64,000 bases of DNA from Haloterrigena sp. H1 (GCF_005938085.1 NZ_SMZK01000001.1:620001-684000), one strand, 5' to 3'; shown: positions 33,333 to 42,711, counted from the first letter of the stretch. Made by a program: numbers and translations. Notes: generated by a model from the letters alone, not told the origin.

Positions 33333-34610
33333 ATGACGCTCGATCCGGTCCACTTCGACGGTATCGCGCGGCTCGCGAGGCGGATCGACCACGGGACCGA
33401 CGAGCGCGACCGTCGCGCCTTCGCCGAGACCGTCTGGGAGCAGTTCCTCGATCCCTTGCTCGACGACGGCCGGCGGGTCCTCGAGCCGGTCGACGAGCAG
33501 GCGCGGCGGGTGGTCGACTGCGAGGCGGTTGCGTTGCGCGACCGCGAGTTTCCGACCGAGCACGGCCTCGACGCGGGGACGATCAACCCGACGACGTTCA
33601 AAAACGGGCTCGTCATCGACATCGCGCAGGCGGCGATGAGCGCGACGCCGAGCGATCTCGACCTCCACCGGTCGCGGACGACCGTGATGACGGTCCACTC
33701 GAACGACGAGACGATGTCCGTCGACGAGACCTGGGGGAAGTTCGACGAGGGCTACAGCCGGAGTCGCGCGGTCAAGATCCCACCGCTGCCCCGCTTTGCC
33801 GAGGGCGTCGTCCACGCGCTGGCGCTGTATCTCGCCGAGAGCACCCACGCTCGCGATCACGCCGCCGACGTTTCTGATCTCCTCGTCCTCGACGGCCCGC
33901 TGTACCCGCGGGGCCTGCTGCGCTGGGCCGACCAGCATCCCGATCTGGCCGACTTCCTGCTCGACGATCCCCGACCCACGACGGTCCTCGAGAACTACGT
34001 CCGGCTGGTCGAGGAGTTCGTCGACCGGGACGTGCCGCTCGTCGGCTTCGTCAAAAACCCCGCGACGCGCGTCGTCACGCGGACGCTGAAATCGAACCGG
34101 GAGATCGACGTCAGCATCCCATGGAGCAACGATTCGGCGCTGTTTACCCGGCTGCTCGAGCGCGGCGAGTACGTCGACGACGTCGACGGCGAGCGCTGGG
34201 AACGGGATACCTCGTCGCTATCGTACACGAACTGGTTCCTGTCGCGCGGTGGCGTCGATCACCCGCTCTCGGCCGAGGGCGACGCGCTCGGCGTCGATCG
34301 ACGCCTCGAGCGCTCGGCCTACGAGGTCACCTTCTTCGTCGTCTACGATCCGCGCGACGACCTGCTGTATCGGATCGAGGCCCCGTACGCGTTCACGAAG
34401 GATTCAGAGACGCGCGATCGACTGACGATGCAACTGTTACAGGATATCGCCATCGCCCACGGGCCGCCGACGATCGTGGAGAAGGCCGACGAACTCGCTC
34501 GAATCAGCAACGCGGAGAAGGCCTCGCTTCGTGAGACGCTCGAGACGCAGTTCGACACGGTTCAGGACCGGACGTACGACGATCACCGCTGGGACGACCA
34601 GCCGTACTGA
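33333..34610 (+). CDS. nurA: DNA double-strand break repair nuclease NurA
   Basis: NurA is a 5'-3' nuclease that works with the HerA helicase, Mre11 and Rad50 in end resection. The 425-residue protein has the haloarchaeal NurA form: MTLDPVHFDGIARLARRIDH, LLVLDGPLYPRGLLRW with a likely catalytic Asp, GFVKNPATRVVTRTLK and IEAPYAFTKDSETRD. The C-terminal region is Asp/Arg-rich. herA lies 2.5 kb downstream on the same strand, separated by three unrelated genes. The start is ATG 33333; an earlier frame start is not supported. Confidence 0.88.
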   Translation: MTLDPVHFDGIARLARRIDHGTDERDRRAFAETVWEQFLDPLLDDGRRVLEPVDEQARRVVDCEAVALRDREFPTEHGLDAGTINPTTFKNGLVIDIAQAAMSATPSDLDLHRSRTTVMTVHSNDETMSVDETWGKFDEGYSRSRAVKIPPLPRFAEGVVHALALYLAESTHARDHAADVSDLLVLDGPLYPRGLLRWADQHPDLADFLLDDPRPTTVLENYVRLVEEFVDRDVPLVGFVKNPATRVVTRTLKSNREIDVSIPWSNDSALFTRLLERGEYVDDVDGERWERDTSSLSYTNWFLSRGGVDHPLSAEGDALGVDRRLERSAYEVTFFVVYDPRDDLLYRIEAPYAFTKDSETRDRLTMQLLQDIAIAHGPPTIVEKADELARISNAEKASLRETLETQFDTVQDRTYDDHRWDDQPY

Positions 34611-34618
34611 TCGATCCC

Positions 34619-34954
34619 CTATTCACCGTCGTTTTTCTCCACCTCGAGAGCGACGTTCTCGGGGTCGACGCCGATCCGGGCGAACTGCGTCCGGATGTGT
34701 TCTCTGGCACCCTCGAGGGCTTGGTCGCGGGTGTCGAAGCCCCGCGGCATCGGTGACTCGAAGGCGAGGTTGACCTCGCGGCCGTCGACGAGTTGGGTCG
34801 TGCCACCGCTGTCGACCTCGTAGAACTCGTCACAAACCCAGACGTACGCGGCGTCTTCGTCCGGTGCGCCGCGGAACGAGGGGGCTCGTTCTCCCCGTTC
34901 GTACAGTGTGCCGGTGAGTTCCGTTCCGCCGGCACGACCGCGTACCTGAAGCAT
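34619..34954 (-). CDS. Haloarchaeal conserved small protein (DUF7113-like)
   Basis: The 111-residue acidic protein starts MLQVRGRAGGTELTGTLYER. It has VWVCDEFYEVDSGG, REVNLAFESPMPRGF and a helical end (LEGAREHIRTQFARIGVD, then ALEVEKNDGE). It converges on nurA with 8 bp between stop codons. I connect it loosely with DUF7113; no function is known. ATG 34952-34954 gives the shortest sensible start. Confidence 0.65.
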   Translation of the reverse strand: MLQVRGRAGGTELTGTLYERGERAPSFRGAPDEDAAYVWVCDEFYEVDSGGTTQLVDGREVNLAFESPMPRGFDTRDQALEGAREHIRTQFARIGVDPENVALEVEKNDGE

Positions 34955-35035
34955 AGATGATGATACGTCTCGCGGACGCAAAAGTACAGCGCTCACGAGC
35001 ACGAGACGACGCATTCGATCGAGAGGTGACGTTCA

Positions 35036-35115
35036 ACGGTCTGCCGTCCCTGTGTCCTGGCGCACCTGCAACCCGTCGCGGATGCGCCCGGATCCACTGA
35101 CAGGAGTCCGTATCA
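35036..35115. repeat. Family A inverted-repeat element, copy 4
   Basis: The left arm ACGGTCTGCCGTCCC begins at 35036 and the right arm ACAGGAGTCCGTATCA ends at 35115. The inside, TGTGTCCTGGCGCACCTGCA, is shared with the half copy at 46061. No gene stop codon lies at either end in this case. Confidence 0.7.
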
Positions 35116-35396
35116 GTCGATACGAGACGGGACGACTGATCGACGTTGACGACACGTGTCTCGTTCGGGTCGTGGAACGATTCCGCTGACCTGTGACGAC
35201 TCGTGTGGGCGAGACATCTGCCGAACTGCCTTTCGGTGTGCAGTGACGTTCAGTGGCTCCGTCGTCGCGCGCGATCGTAACAAGATCGTAAACGACTCCG
35301 AGCCGGTGAAAACCGCTCATACCCGATGCTAATAGCTTAGTAACAACGGTGCTACTGCCGTTCACTGTCCAGTAATTCTGACTGGTCTCGAACGAC

Positions 35397-35431
35397 GATA
35401 GTAGATATTTCTAAAAGTAATTTCTACTATC
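35397..35431. promoter_or_regulatory. Perfect inverted repeat upstream of the tandem winged-helix gene
   Basis: GATAGTAGA at 35397-35405 and TCTACTATC at 35423-35431 are exact reverse complements around a 17-base AT-rich centre. The site lies 115 bp before the start codon of a putative DNA-binding protein, so autoregulation is possible. Confidence 0.45.
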
Positions 35432-35545
35432 TGCCGTTCGCAGGCGGTTCAGCGGATTACCCGGCGGATTCGGCGGTAACAACTCATTCACAACCAAATC
35501 ATTTTGGAACTGGTCTTATGCCCATTGCATGAGTTACTACGGATA

Positions 35546-36172
35546 ATGAGTTTGGACGGTCACATCGGCGACGACGCCCCCGGACCGCTCACCGACGTTC
35601 CGGCGGAGTGTTACGAAGTCCTTCGCAGTCCGCACCGACTTCGCGTTCTCGAGGTTCTCGGGCACCGAGAGACGCGACTTCCGCCGGCGGAACTGACGAC
35701 GGCACTGGTCGACCGAATGGACTCGGATTCTGCGACCGGGCAGACGCGACACGAGGTGCGGCTCAGCCTCGTCCACAACCATCTACCACGACTCGAGGAC
35801 GCTGGCATCGTCGACTGGAGCGACGCCGGCGTCGCACTCGTCGACGAACCGCCGGTATGTCCTACGGACCTCTCGATCTTTCTCGAGACCTGTAAAGACG
35901 AAAACGCCGAAGAACTGCTCGAAACACTCGTCGATCCCGTCCGAATGCGTATCCTTTCGGTGCTCGAAGACGGCGACCGTCCACTCTCGCTCGAGGAACT
36001 CGCGACGCAACTCAGCGCACGCGCTGTCGAACCGTTTTGCGACGCCGACCGTGCGGCGGTCGCACTGCACCACTCCCACCTTCCTGCGATGGCCGACGTC
36101 GGCGTCATCAGCTACGATCACGACTCGAAGCTGATCACGCGGGGCGACGAGAGCGTCTCGCTCGTCCAGTAG
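35546..36172 (+). CDS. Tandem winged-helix regulator (DUF7344-like repeats)
   Basis: The 208-residue protein contains two similar winged-helix units. The first, about residues 17-100, has ECYEVLRSPHRLRVLEVLG, VHNHLPRLEDAGIVDWSD. The second, about 118-200, has LLETLVDPVRMRILSVLED, HHSHLPAMADVGVISYDH. Each has a recognition-helix pattern followed by a short wing. It probably arose by internal duplication and may bind DNA as a pseudo-dimer. The start is ATG 35546, in frame with an earlier ATG that would lie in the AT-rich promoter. The target is unknown. Confidence 0.75.
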   Translation: MSLDGHIGDDAPGPLTDVPAECYEVLRSPHRLRVLEVLGHRETRLPPAELTTALVDRMDSDSATGQTRHEVRLSLVHNHLPRLEDAGIVDWSDAGVALVDEPPVCPTDLSIFLETCKDENAEELLETLVDPVRMRILSVLEDGDRPLSLEELATQLSARAVEPFCDADRAAVALHHSHLPAMADVGVISYDHDSKLITRGDESVSLVQ

Positions 36173-36300
36173 TCGCCACCAGCGTCCGAGTCGGCCGGTT
36201 CTTTATTGCTGCATTCGTCTATCCTATCGGTCGTTTCAGCGGATTTCGACGGCGGAAACGGCAAGAGCCATGCCGGTGATCGCTATACCACGATACGACC

Positions 36301-37071
36301 ATGACGGAGCCACGCGGGGACGACGATCGCGACGTTAGCAAAGCCGCCGCCGTGGTCGTCACCGCCATCCTGCTCGCGCTGTCGCTGGCCGGCGTTGCAG
36401 GGACGGCCGTCGCGATCGACCAGGTCGCGATCCTCTCGCCCGATCGGACGACAGTCGAGGCGACGCCCGGCGAGACGATCGCGGTCGACATCACGCTCCA
36501 GAGCCAGGGCGGCCACGGTGGCGAGGGCGTCACGAACGTGTCGGTAGTCGCCCAGTACCATCCCGACTACCTCGCGGTAACCGATGTCGAACAGGGTCCG
36601 TGGCTCGAGGGCAACGAGACCGAGGTCAACACGAGGACGGTGATCGCCAACGAGCAGGGGACGACGGTCATCGAACAGCGCCGCGAGCCGGCAGCCAGCG
36701 GCACGACCGGACGGGGCACGATTGCGACGCTGACCGTGCAGGTCGCCGCTGACGCGCCGGCCGGGACGACGACGATTTCGTTCAGCGAAAGCGACGTGGC
36801 ACTCACCGGCGACTACCCACCTGCTGTTTTCGACGAGCCAGTGACCGTTTCGATCGATGGCGGTGACAACCCACTTGCGTCGTTCGATCACACCGACCCT
36901 GACGAGTTAGACCTCGAGCTCACAGCATCGGCGGCGAACGACTCGAGCGGCGACGGAATGGCAGGCAGCGGCGGTTGGCTGTCGATTCCCAGTTGTATTG
37001 CTGGGCTCGCGCTAGTGGCCGTGTCAGTCATCGCGGGGGCGCTGTGGGTCAGTCGTGAGCGCCGGGGCTGA
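36301..37071 (+). CDS. Membrane-anchored cohesin-type domain protein
   Basis: The 256-residue protein has an N-terminal signal-like helix (about residues 14-38), an extracellular beta domain (VEATPGETIAVDITLQSQGG, VTNVSVVAQYHPDYLAVTDVE, TLTVQVAADAPAGTTTISF) of the cohesin/immunoglobulin-like kind, and a C-terminal membrane helix (SCIAGLALVAVSVIAGALWV) before a short basic end. It probably faces the outside and binds protein or polysaccharide; the partner is unknown. herA follows 59 bp later on the same strand but is functionally unrelated. Confidence 0.75.
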   Translation: MTEPRGDDDRDVSKAAAVVVTAILLALSLAGVAGTAVAIDQVAILSPDRTTVEATPGETIAVDITLQSQGGHGGEGVTNVSVVAQYHPDYLAVTDVEQGPWLEGNETEVNTRTVIANEQGTTVIEQRREPAASGTTGRGTIATLTVQVAADAPAGTTTISFSESDVALTGDYPPAVFDEPVTVSIDGGDNPLASFDHTDPDELDLELTASAANDSSGDGMAGSGGWLSIPSCIAGLALVAVSVIAGALWVSRERRG

Positions 37072-37130
37072 GAGACAGTCCGTCCGACTGGAGGGAAACG
37101 CGTTTTAGTGATGGCCCGGATGAAACCTAT

Positions 37131-38984
37131 ATGACTGATCTGGGAGACTTCGGCGATTTCGACGCCGACGCCGACGCTGGCGAGGGATCGACGGCCGGTA
37201 CAACCGACTCGTCGACGGCCTCGGTAGGACCCGACGAGTCGGCGACGACGAGTTCGACGACCGACGGCGCGAGCGACGACTTCGAGTCGACGCCGGTCGA
37301 GCCCAGCGGCGATGACGTCGGCATCGGCGCGCTCTGTGTCTCCCAGGGACTGCGCGTCGCCGAAGACGGCGACGACACGACGCTACAGGCCTACATCACC
37401 CGCGACAACCGCTCGTCGATTCGGATCGGGAGCTACCTGCTCGCGCCCTACCCCGACGGCGAGACGCTGTTCTGTCGGATTACGGGACTCGAGTACGCCC
37501 AGCAGTACCACGCCGACGACGCAACGGAGATCCACGCCCGGCGGGCGATGCGGTCCGACGGGATCGACGAATCGGACTACAAGTTCGTCGCGACCCTCGA
37601 GCCGGTTGCCGTCCTCTACGACGATGACGGCGACCTCAAACGGCGGATGACCGACCGCGTGCCGAAACCCCAGACCGTGATCCGGCAGGCCGACGACACC
37701 GAAGCGATCAAGACTGGGCTGAAGATGCCCGACGACGGCGTTTTTCTGGGCCATCTCTCCGTCGGCGGCGAGAAAGTATGGACGGCGGCCACCCCGCCGA
37801 CGATCGATTACCGGCTGAAAGACGATTACGACGCAGGCGATCCGCTGGTGTTCCGACACACGCTCGTCGCTGGCGGGACGGGATCGGGCAAGACCCACGG
37901 CGCGAAGAACATCCTGCGGCAGTATCTCGCCGCCGAGCGCACGTATCCGATGGCCGACGGGCGCACGGTTCAGCCCGCGGTCGTCCAGTTCGACCCACAG
38001 GACGAGTACGCCCAGATGCACGACGACAATCCCGAACTGGATGACGATTTCGCGCGTCGGCTCGAGCGCGAAGGGATCGCCTACGGCGGCCACGACGATA
38101 CGACGGCGTTCATCCCGAAAGTGGGGTCGGCGTCGTACGCCGCCGGCCATCACCGCGCGAAGCAAGTCGAGTTCACGATCCCGTTTTCGATGGTTCACGA
38201 CAACCCGTGGCTGGTCGCGGGCAGCGGCTTGAACGACAACCAGTACGGCGCGCTCACGAGTGTCCTGTTGCCACGGTTCCGACAGCAGTACGGCACCGAT
38301 GGTACATACGAGGAGTTCACCACGTTCCTCGACGACCCGGCGCTGCGCGAGGAACTCGACGAGTCCGGCCGCGTTCACGAAGCAACGTTCGACGCCGTGC
38401 GCCGGCGCGTCCTCGGATTCGGCCATGTCTTTGATCAGGACGCACGCCCGATCACCGACCTCGTCCACGAGTTCGTCCGTCCCGGCGGGCTGACCGTGGT
38501 GCCGACCTACCATATCAACGATACGCGCGCGACTGAAACCGTCGTGCTCGCGGTCTCGTCGCTGTTGATCGACCAGAAGCTCTCGAACGATCCGAGCTAC
38601 GACCGGATCAAGGAGACTCCCCTCGTGGTGGGCATGGACGAGGCCCACAATTTCCTGACCGACGCCGACAGCGTCCAGGCTGGAAAGGTCATCCGGAAGT
38701 TCACCGAAGCCGCCAAACAGGGCCGCAAGGAGCGACTCGGCCTCTTCTTGATCACACAGGATCCACAGGACATCCACGACGCCGTCTTCAAGCAGATCAA
38801 CACCACCATCGTCCTGAATCTCGGCGACGAGGACGCCATCAAGAGTGTGAATATTCCGAGCAACCTCGAGTCGAAGGTCCCCTACATGGAGAAAGGCCAG
38901 ATGGTCGTCTACTCGCCCGACAATTCGGAGCCGGTCGAACTGATCGGGCTGCCGAAGTGTCTGACTCGGCACGGGCGGGACTGA
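37131..38984 (+). CDS. herA: HerA-type DNA helicase/translocase ATPase
   Basis: HerA is a hexameric DNA pump that with NurA resects double-strand breaks. The 617-residue protein begins with about 65 residues of disordered acidic Ser/Thr-rich sequence, then a HAS-barrel region (VAEDGDDTTLQAYITRDN, IGSYLLAPY). The RecA-like ATPase follows, with Walker A GGTGSGKTH (Lys254) and Walker B VVGMDEAHNF (Asp503, Glu504). LGLFLITQDPQDI and INTTIVLNLGDEDAIKSV match the sensor and arginine-finger region. The start is ATG 37131. nurA lies upstream on the same strand. Confidence 0.9.
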   Translation: MTDLGDFGDFDADADAGEGSTAGTTDSSTASVGPDESATTSSTTDGASDDFESTPVEPSGDDVGIGALCVSQGLRVAEDGDDTTLQAYITRDNRSSIRIGSYLLAPYPDGETLFCRITGLEYAQQYHADDATEIHARRAMRSDGIDESDYKFVATLEPVAVLYDDDGDLKRRMTDRVPKPQTVIRQADDTEAIKTGLKMPDDGVFLGHLSVGGEKVWTAATPPTIDYRLKDDYDAGDPLVFRHTLVAGGTGSGKTHGAKNILRQYLAAERTYPMADGRTVQPAVVQFDPQDEYAQMHDDNPELDDDFARRLEREGIAYGGHDDTTAFIPKVGSASYAAGHHRAKQVEFTIPFSMVHDNPWLVAGSGLNDNQYGALTSVLLPRFRQQYGTDGTYEEFTTFLDDPALREELDESGRVHEATFDAVRRRVLGFGHVFDQDARPITDLVHEFVRPGGLTVVPTYHINDTRATETVVLAVSSLLIDQKLSNDPSYDRIKETPLVVGMDEAHNFLTDADSVQAGKVIRKFTEAAKQGRKERLGLFLITQDPQDIHDAVFKQINTTIVLNLGDEDAIKSVNIPSNLESKVPYMEKGQMVVYSPDNSEPVELIGLPKCLTRHGRD

Positions 38985-39210
38985 CCCGGCTACGGCGGAT
39001 TGAGGCGAGCGGCAGTGCTGGCGTGCTCTACGCGTTCTCGGTGTCACAGTCAGTCGCTGCCGTGACGTGCCGTCAGCTCGCGGTCGATCTGTCTCGAGTA
39101 GCTGCCGAAAAAGAAACGGGCACAATCGTCAGGAACGGCCACGGTGGGCCGCGACGTCGTCGCGACCGTACTCGGAGGCCGCCCGCGTCGTCAGGGGGTG
39201 CTCGCGTGCG

Positions 39211-40836
39211 TTATCCCTGTCCGACCATCGACTCTTCTTCGTCCCACTCCTGTTCCTGCAGTTCGTATTTCTGAACCTTGCCCGTCGCCGTCTTCGGGAG
39301 CGATTTGACGAACTCGACGCGGTGGACGACCTTGTAACCGGCGAGTCGATCGCGCGTGAACTCCGTCAGTTCCTCCTCGGTGACTGGTGGGTTCTGTGGG
39401 TCGTCGTTCGACGGGACGACGAACGCTTTCGGCGTCTCGCCCCACTTCTCGCTGGGCGAGGGGATCACGGCCACGTCGCCGACCGCTTCGTGGTCGAACA
39501 GCGTGTCCTCGAGTTCGATGCTCGAGATGTTCTCCCCGCCGGAGATGATGATGTCCTTTTCGCGGTCCTGGATCGCGAGCATGCCTTTCTCGTTGACGAC
39601 GGCGAGGTCACCGGTGTGGAACCAGCCCTCGCGCTTGTCGTTGAACGCTTCGTCGGTCGCTTCGGGCTTCTCCCAGTAGCCTTCCATGACCTGGTTGCCG
39701 CGGACGAGAATCTCGCCGATGGACTCGTCGTCCCACGGGACCTCGTTGCCGTCGTCGTCGACGACTTCGAGCTCGGTGGCCAGCGGGGCGATGCCCTGGC
39801 GCTTTTTGAGGCCGAAGCGCTCCTCGCTGTCCTCGTCGATCAGGCGACGGGTCGCGGAGGTGCCGATCAGCGGGCCGGTCTCGGTCGCCCCGTAGAGCTG
39901 GCGGAAGTGCCAGCCGAACGTCTCTTCGACGGTTCGGATGACGCTTTCCGGCGGCGCAGCACCGGCGGCGGTGACGCGCATCGGGTTGTCGCCCTCGGTG
40001 GAGACGTCGTTTTCTTCGTAGTACTCGTCGAGCATGCTGAGCACCGTCGGCGCACAGCAGAGGAACGAGACGTCCTCGTCGTTGATCTGCTGGAAGATCT
40101 CTTCGGCGTTGACGCCGCGGGTACAGACGTGTTTCGCGCCGATGCCCGTGATGGCGTAGATGTGGCCCCAGCCGTTGACGTGGAACATCGGGAGCGTCCA
40201 GAGATAGACGTCGTCGTCGGTGATCTCGTGGTGGATCGTCACGAGCTGGGCGTGCAGCGACTCGGTGCGGTGGGTCCGCATGACTCCTTTCGGGTCGCCG
40301 GTCGTGCCTGACGTGTAGTTGATCGTGATGACGTCGTCTTCGCTCATCTCGGGGCGCTCGTAGTCGGGCTCGACGTCCGCGATGAGGTCGTCGAAGTCCT
40401 CCCAGTCGCCCTCGACTTCGTCGGCGTCGTTCGTGATGAAGATCTCCGTCGGGACCTCGTCACGGATGGCTTCGATCTTGTCGGCGTACTCGTAGTCGGC
40501 GATGATCGCTTTCGTGCCGGAGTCGTTGAGCAGGTACTCGTAGTCTTCGGGGGTCAGCCGGTAGTTCAGCGGCGTGTGAACGGCACCGAGTTGCATGATC
40601 CCGTAGGCGGACTCGAGCTGGTAGTGCGTGTTCGGGTCGAGAACGGCCACGCGATCGCCCTTCTCGATGCCGCGGTCCTGCAGGACCGTCGAGAGGCGGT
40701 CGGCTCGGTCGCCGAACTCCTCGTACGTGAACCGCTCACCCGTCGTCGCGACGATCGCTTCTTCGTCGCCGTAGTACTTGCGCGCTCGGTCGAGGAAATC
40801 GGTCACCAACAGTGGGACTTCCATATACCCGGTCAT
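39211..40836 (-). CDS. Acyl-CoA synthetase (fatty acid-CoA ligase family)
   Basis: The 541-residue adenylate-forming enzyme activates a carboxylic acid to acyl-CoA through acyl-AMP. It has the P-loop-like NYTSGTTGDPKGVMRTH, the GATE motif YGATETGP, the GWFHTGDLAVV motif and the C-terminal catalytic Lys in LPKTATGKVQKYEL. FHVNGWGH is typical of medium- and long-chain acyl-CoA ligases. It starts at ATG 40834-40836 (MTGY) or the ATG four codons later. It could supply acyl-CoA to the ACP system 18 kb away, but nothing here shows that. Confidence 0.9.
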   Translation of the reverse strand: MTGYMEVPLLVTDFLDRARKYYGDEEAIVATTGERFTYEEFGDRADRLSTVLQDRGIEKGDRVAVLDPNTHYQLESAYGIMQLGAVHTPLNYRLTPEDYEYLLNDSGTKAIIADYEYADKIEAIRDEVPTEIFITNDADEVEGDWEDFDDLIADVEPDYERPEMSEDDVITINYTSGTTGDPKGVMRTHRTESLHAQLVTIHHEITDDDVYLWTLPMFHVNGWGHIYAITGIGAKHVCTRGVNAEEIFQQINDEDVSFLCCAPTVLSMLDEYYEENDVSTEGDNPMRVTAAGAAPPESVIRTVEETFGWHFRQLYGATETGPLIGTSATRRLIDEDSEERFGLKKRQGIAPLATELEVVDDDGNEVPWDDESIGEILVRGNQVMEGYWEKPEATDEAFNDKREGWFHTGDLAVVNEKGMLAIQDREKDIIISGGENISSIELEDTLFDHEAVGDVAVIPSPSEKWGETPKAFVVPSNDDPQNPPVTEEELTEFTRDRLAGYKVVHRVEFVKSLPKTATGKVQKYELQEQEWDEEESMVGQG

Positions 40837-41004
40837 CGAACATTGATTATAATATTCTTTATGGAGTCATCCCGTGTTTCAGTACAGCAGTTTGATGCGT
40901 ACCAATTACTGTAATTTTTGTCTGACATCTTGTTCCTGTTCCCGACACGTCGTCTCGAGATCGATCGAAACACGCAGCGGTCGTCTGTGACTGTCTCGGT
41001 CGTG

Positions 41005-41610
41005 CTACGCCGATGCGAGCAACGTTGCCTCGAAAAACGTCCGAACCGCCCTCGCGATGTCGTCGGCCGCGCCGAGGAAGAAGTGATCGGCCGACAGGGC
41101 GGTAGTTTCGTCGCCACGACCTCGCGCGCGCTCGACGATCGGCTCCCAGTCGGCGGTCGTATCTCGGGTGCCATACAGGACGTGGACAGGGGTCTCGAGT
41201 GAATCGACGGTCTCGAGCGCGTCGAGATCGTCGGCCAGTCGCGTCGTCGGGGCGAGGGCGGCGACCGCGTCGGGCTCGACCTCGGCTGCCGCGAGCAGTG
41301 CCAGCGTCGCGCCGAAGCTGTAGCCGAAGACGCCGATCGGACCGCCGTACGCATTGCGCGCCCATCGGCTGGCGTTGTGTACGTCTTCCAGTTCGCCGTA
41401 GCCGTCGTCCCACGGGCCGTAATCGAAGCGCAAACAGGCAATGCCGGCGTCACGTAGGGTATCGCTAACGGCGACGAGGCGCTGATCACTCCGCGTGCCA
41501 CCGTCTTGGGGATGTGGCGGACAGGCGACGACGATCGCACGTGGCTCGCCGTCCGGTTCCTCGAGTGTCCCCCGAACGTCGCGGCTGCCGGGAAGCACTA
41601 CGTTCGTCAT
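41005..41610 (-). CDS. Alpha/beta hydrolase (dienelactone hydrolase-like)
   Basis: The 201-residue protein has the alpha/beta-hydrolase pattern: VVACPPHPQDGGTRSDQRLV near the start, the nucleophile elbow GYSFG in GVFGYSFGATLALLAAA, VHVLYGTRDTTADW with the Asp, and ADHFFLG with the His. The small size and PHP motif match the short KANL3/TEX30-like group found in many prokaryotes. The substrate is unknown. The start is ATG 41608-41610; an earlier in-frame ATG is less likely. It is divergent from pspA. Confidence 0.82.
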   Translation of the reverse strand: MTNVVLPGSRDVRGTLEEPDGEPRAIVVACPPHPQDGGTRSDQRLVAVSDTLRDAGIACLRFDYGPWDDGYGELEDVHNASRWARNAYGGPIGVFGYSFGATLALLAAAEVEPDAVAALAPTTRLADDLDALETVDSLETPVHVLYGTRDTTADWEPIVERARGRGDETTALSADHFFLGAADDIARAVRTFFEATLLASA

Positions 41611-41690
41611 GGATGGGCCATCACGACGCTCGGTAATCAACCCGGCGCGCCGGGACAGCCGGGTCGACATGGAATATTCCCGAAGTGACA

Positions 41691-41698
41691 TTTTTAAG
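41691..41698 (+). promoter_or_regulatory. TATA box of pspA
   Basis: TTTTTAAG at 41691-41698 lies 25-32 bp before ATG 41723, the typical archaeal promoter distance for a leaderless transcript. Confidence 0.5.
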
Positions 41699-41722
41699 GG
41701 TCAAGAGCGATACGTTGCGAGT

Positions 41723-42547
41723 ATGGGCATCCTCTCTCGGGCTTCCTACGTCATCCGGTCGAAACTCAACTCGGTACTCAACCGGGCCGAGGACCCGACC
41801 GAAACGCTGGACTACTCCTACGAACAGATGCGCGACCAGCTCCAGCAGGTCAAACGCGGCATCGCCGATCTCACTACGCAAAAAAAGCGCCTCGAGATGC
41901 AGAAACGCCGACTCGAGGACAACGTCGAGAAACACAACCAACAGGCACGCACAGCGGTCCAGCAGGACCGGGAGGATCTGGCACGACGCGCCCTCGAAAA
42001 GAAGAAGACGAAGATGAACCAGATCGAGGACTTAGAGCGCCAGATCTCGGACCTGCAGGGCCAGCAAGACCGGCTGGTCGAACAGAAAGACGAACTCCAG
42101 CGCCGCATCGAGGAGTTCCGCACGAAAAAGGAGACGATGAAAGCCCGCCACGAGGCCGCGAAAGCCAGCACGACGGTCTCGGAGGCGATGACGTCCACCG
42201 GCGAGGAGTTCGAGGACGTCGGCCGCGCCATCGAACGCGCGGAAGAACAGACCGAGGACATGGAGGCCCGCGCCGCCGCCCTCGACGAACTCCATGAGTC
42301 CGGCGCGTTCGAGGACGTCATGTCCGACAAGGACACGATCGACCGCGAACTCGAGCAGCTGTCGACCGACAGCGGCGTCGACGCCGAACTCGAGACGCTC
42401 AAATCCGAGGTCGGTGAGGGAGAATCCGAGCCGGCGGCCGATGCTGCGAGCGAGGTCGACGAGAAAGAACTCGCCGACCTCGAGAGTGAGGATCAGGAAG
42501 ACGTCGAGGCCGAACTCGCGGAGTTACAGGACGACGAGGGTGCCTGA
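41723..42547 (+). CDS. pspA: PspA/IM30 family membrane-stress protein
   Basis: PspA/Vipp1 proteins form ESCRT-III-like rods that protect damaged membranes. The 274-residue protein has the amphipathic N-terminus (MGILSRASYVIRSKLNSVLN) and long coiled-coil helices (about residues 25-180, full of Glu, Lys, Arg and Gln). A haloarchaeal acidic C-terminal tail rich in Glu and Asp follows. The start is ATG 41723. The gene stands alone, with an alpha/beta hydrolase divergent from it. Confidence 0.9.
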   Translation: MGILSRASYVIRSKLNSVLNRAEDPTETLDYSYEQMRDQLQQVKRGIADLTTQKKRLEMQKRRLEDNVEKHNQQARTAVQQDREDLARRALEKKKTKMNQIEDLERQISDLQGQQDRLVEQKDELQRRIEEFRTKKETMKARHEAAKASTTVSEAMTSTGEEFEDVGRAIERAEEQTEDMEARAAALDELHESGAFEDVMSDKDTIDRELEQLSTDSGVDAELETLKSEVGEGESEPAADAASEVDEKELADLESEDQEDVEAELAELQDDEGA

Positions 42548-42711
42548 GAGGGATACAGGCATCCCAATAACCCACAGCAAAATTAACTCTTTATGTAGTA
42601 ACATATTCTGGGTTAGTCTACCAGTTATTGACACAGCTATCGTCCGGGAGCCCGGTTCTCTCGCTGGGATTTGGGGTAACGGTTACCATTGTCCATGAAG
42701 AAGGGATACAC

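Larger units (their letters stand above)
34955..35545. other. Intergenic region with a family A repeat and a long inverted repeat
   Basis: Nearly 600 bp without a credible gene. Family A repeat copy 4 is at 35036-35115, and a perfect 9-bp inverted repeat with an AT-rich centre is at 35397-35431. The stretch 35330-35520 is AT-rich and is the promoter region of the regulator gene at 35546. Confidence 0.55.
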
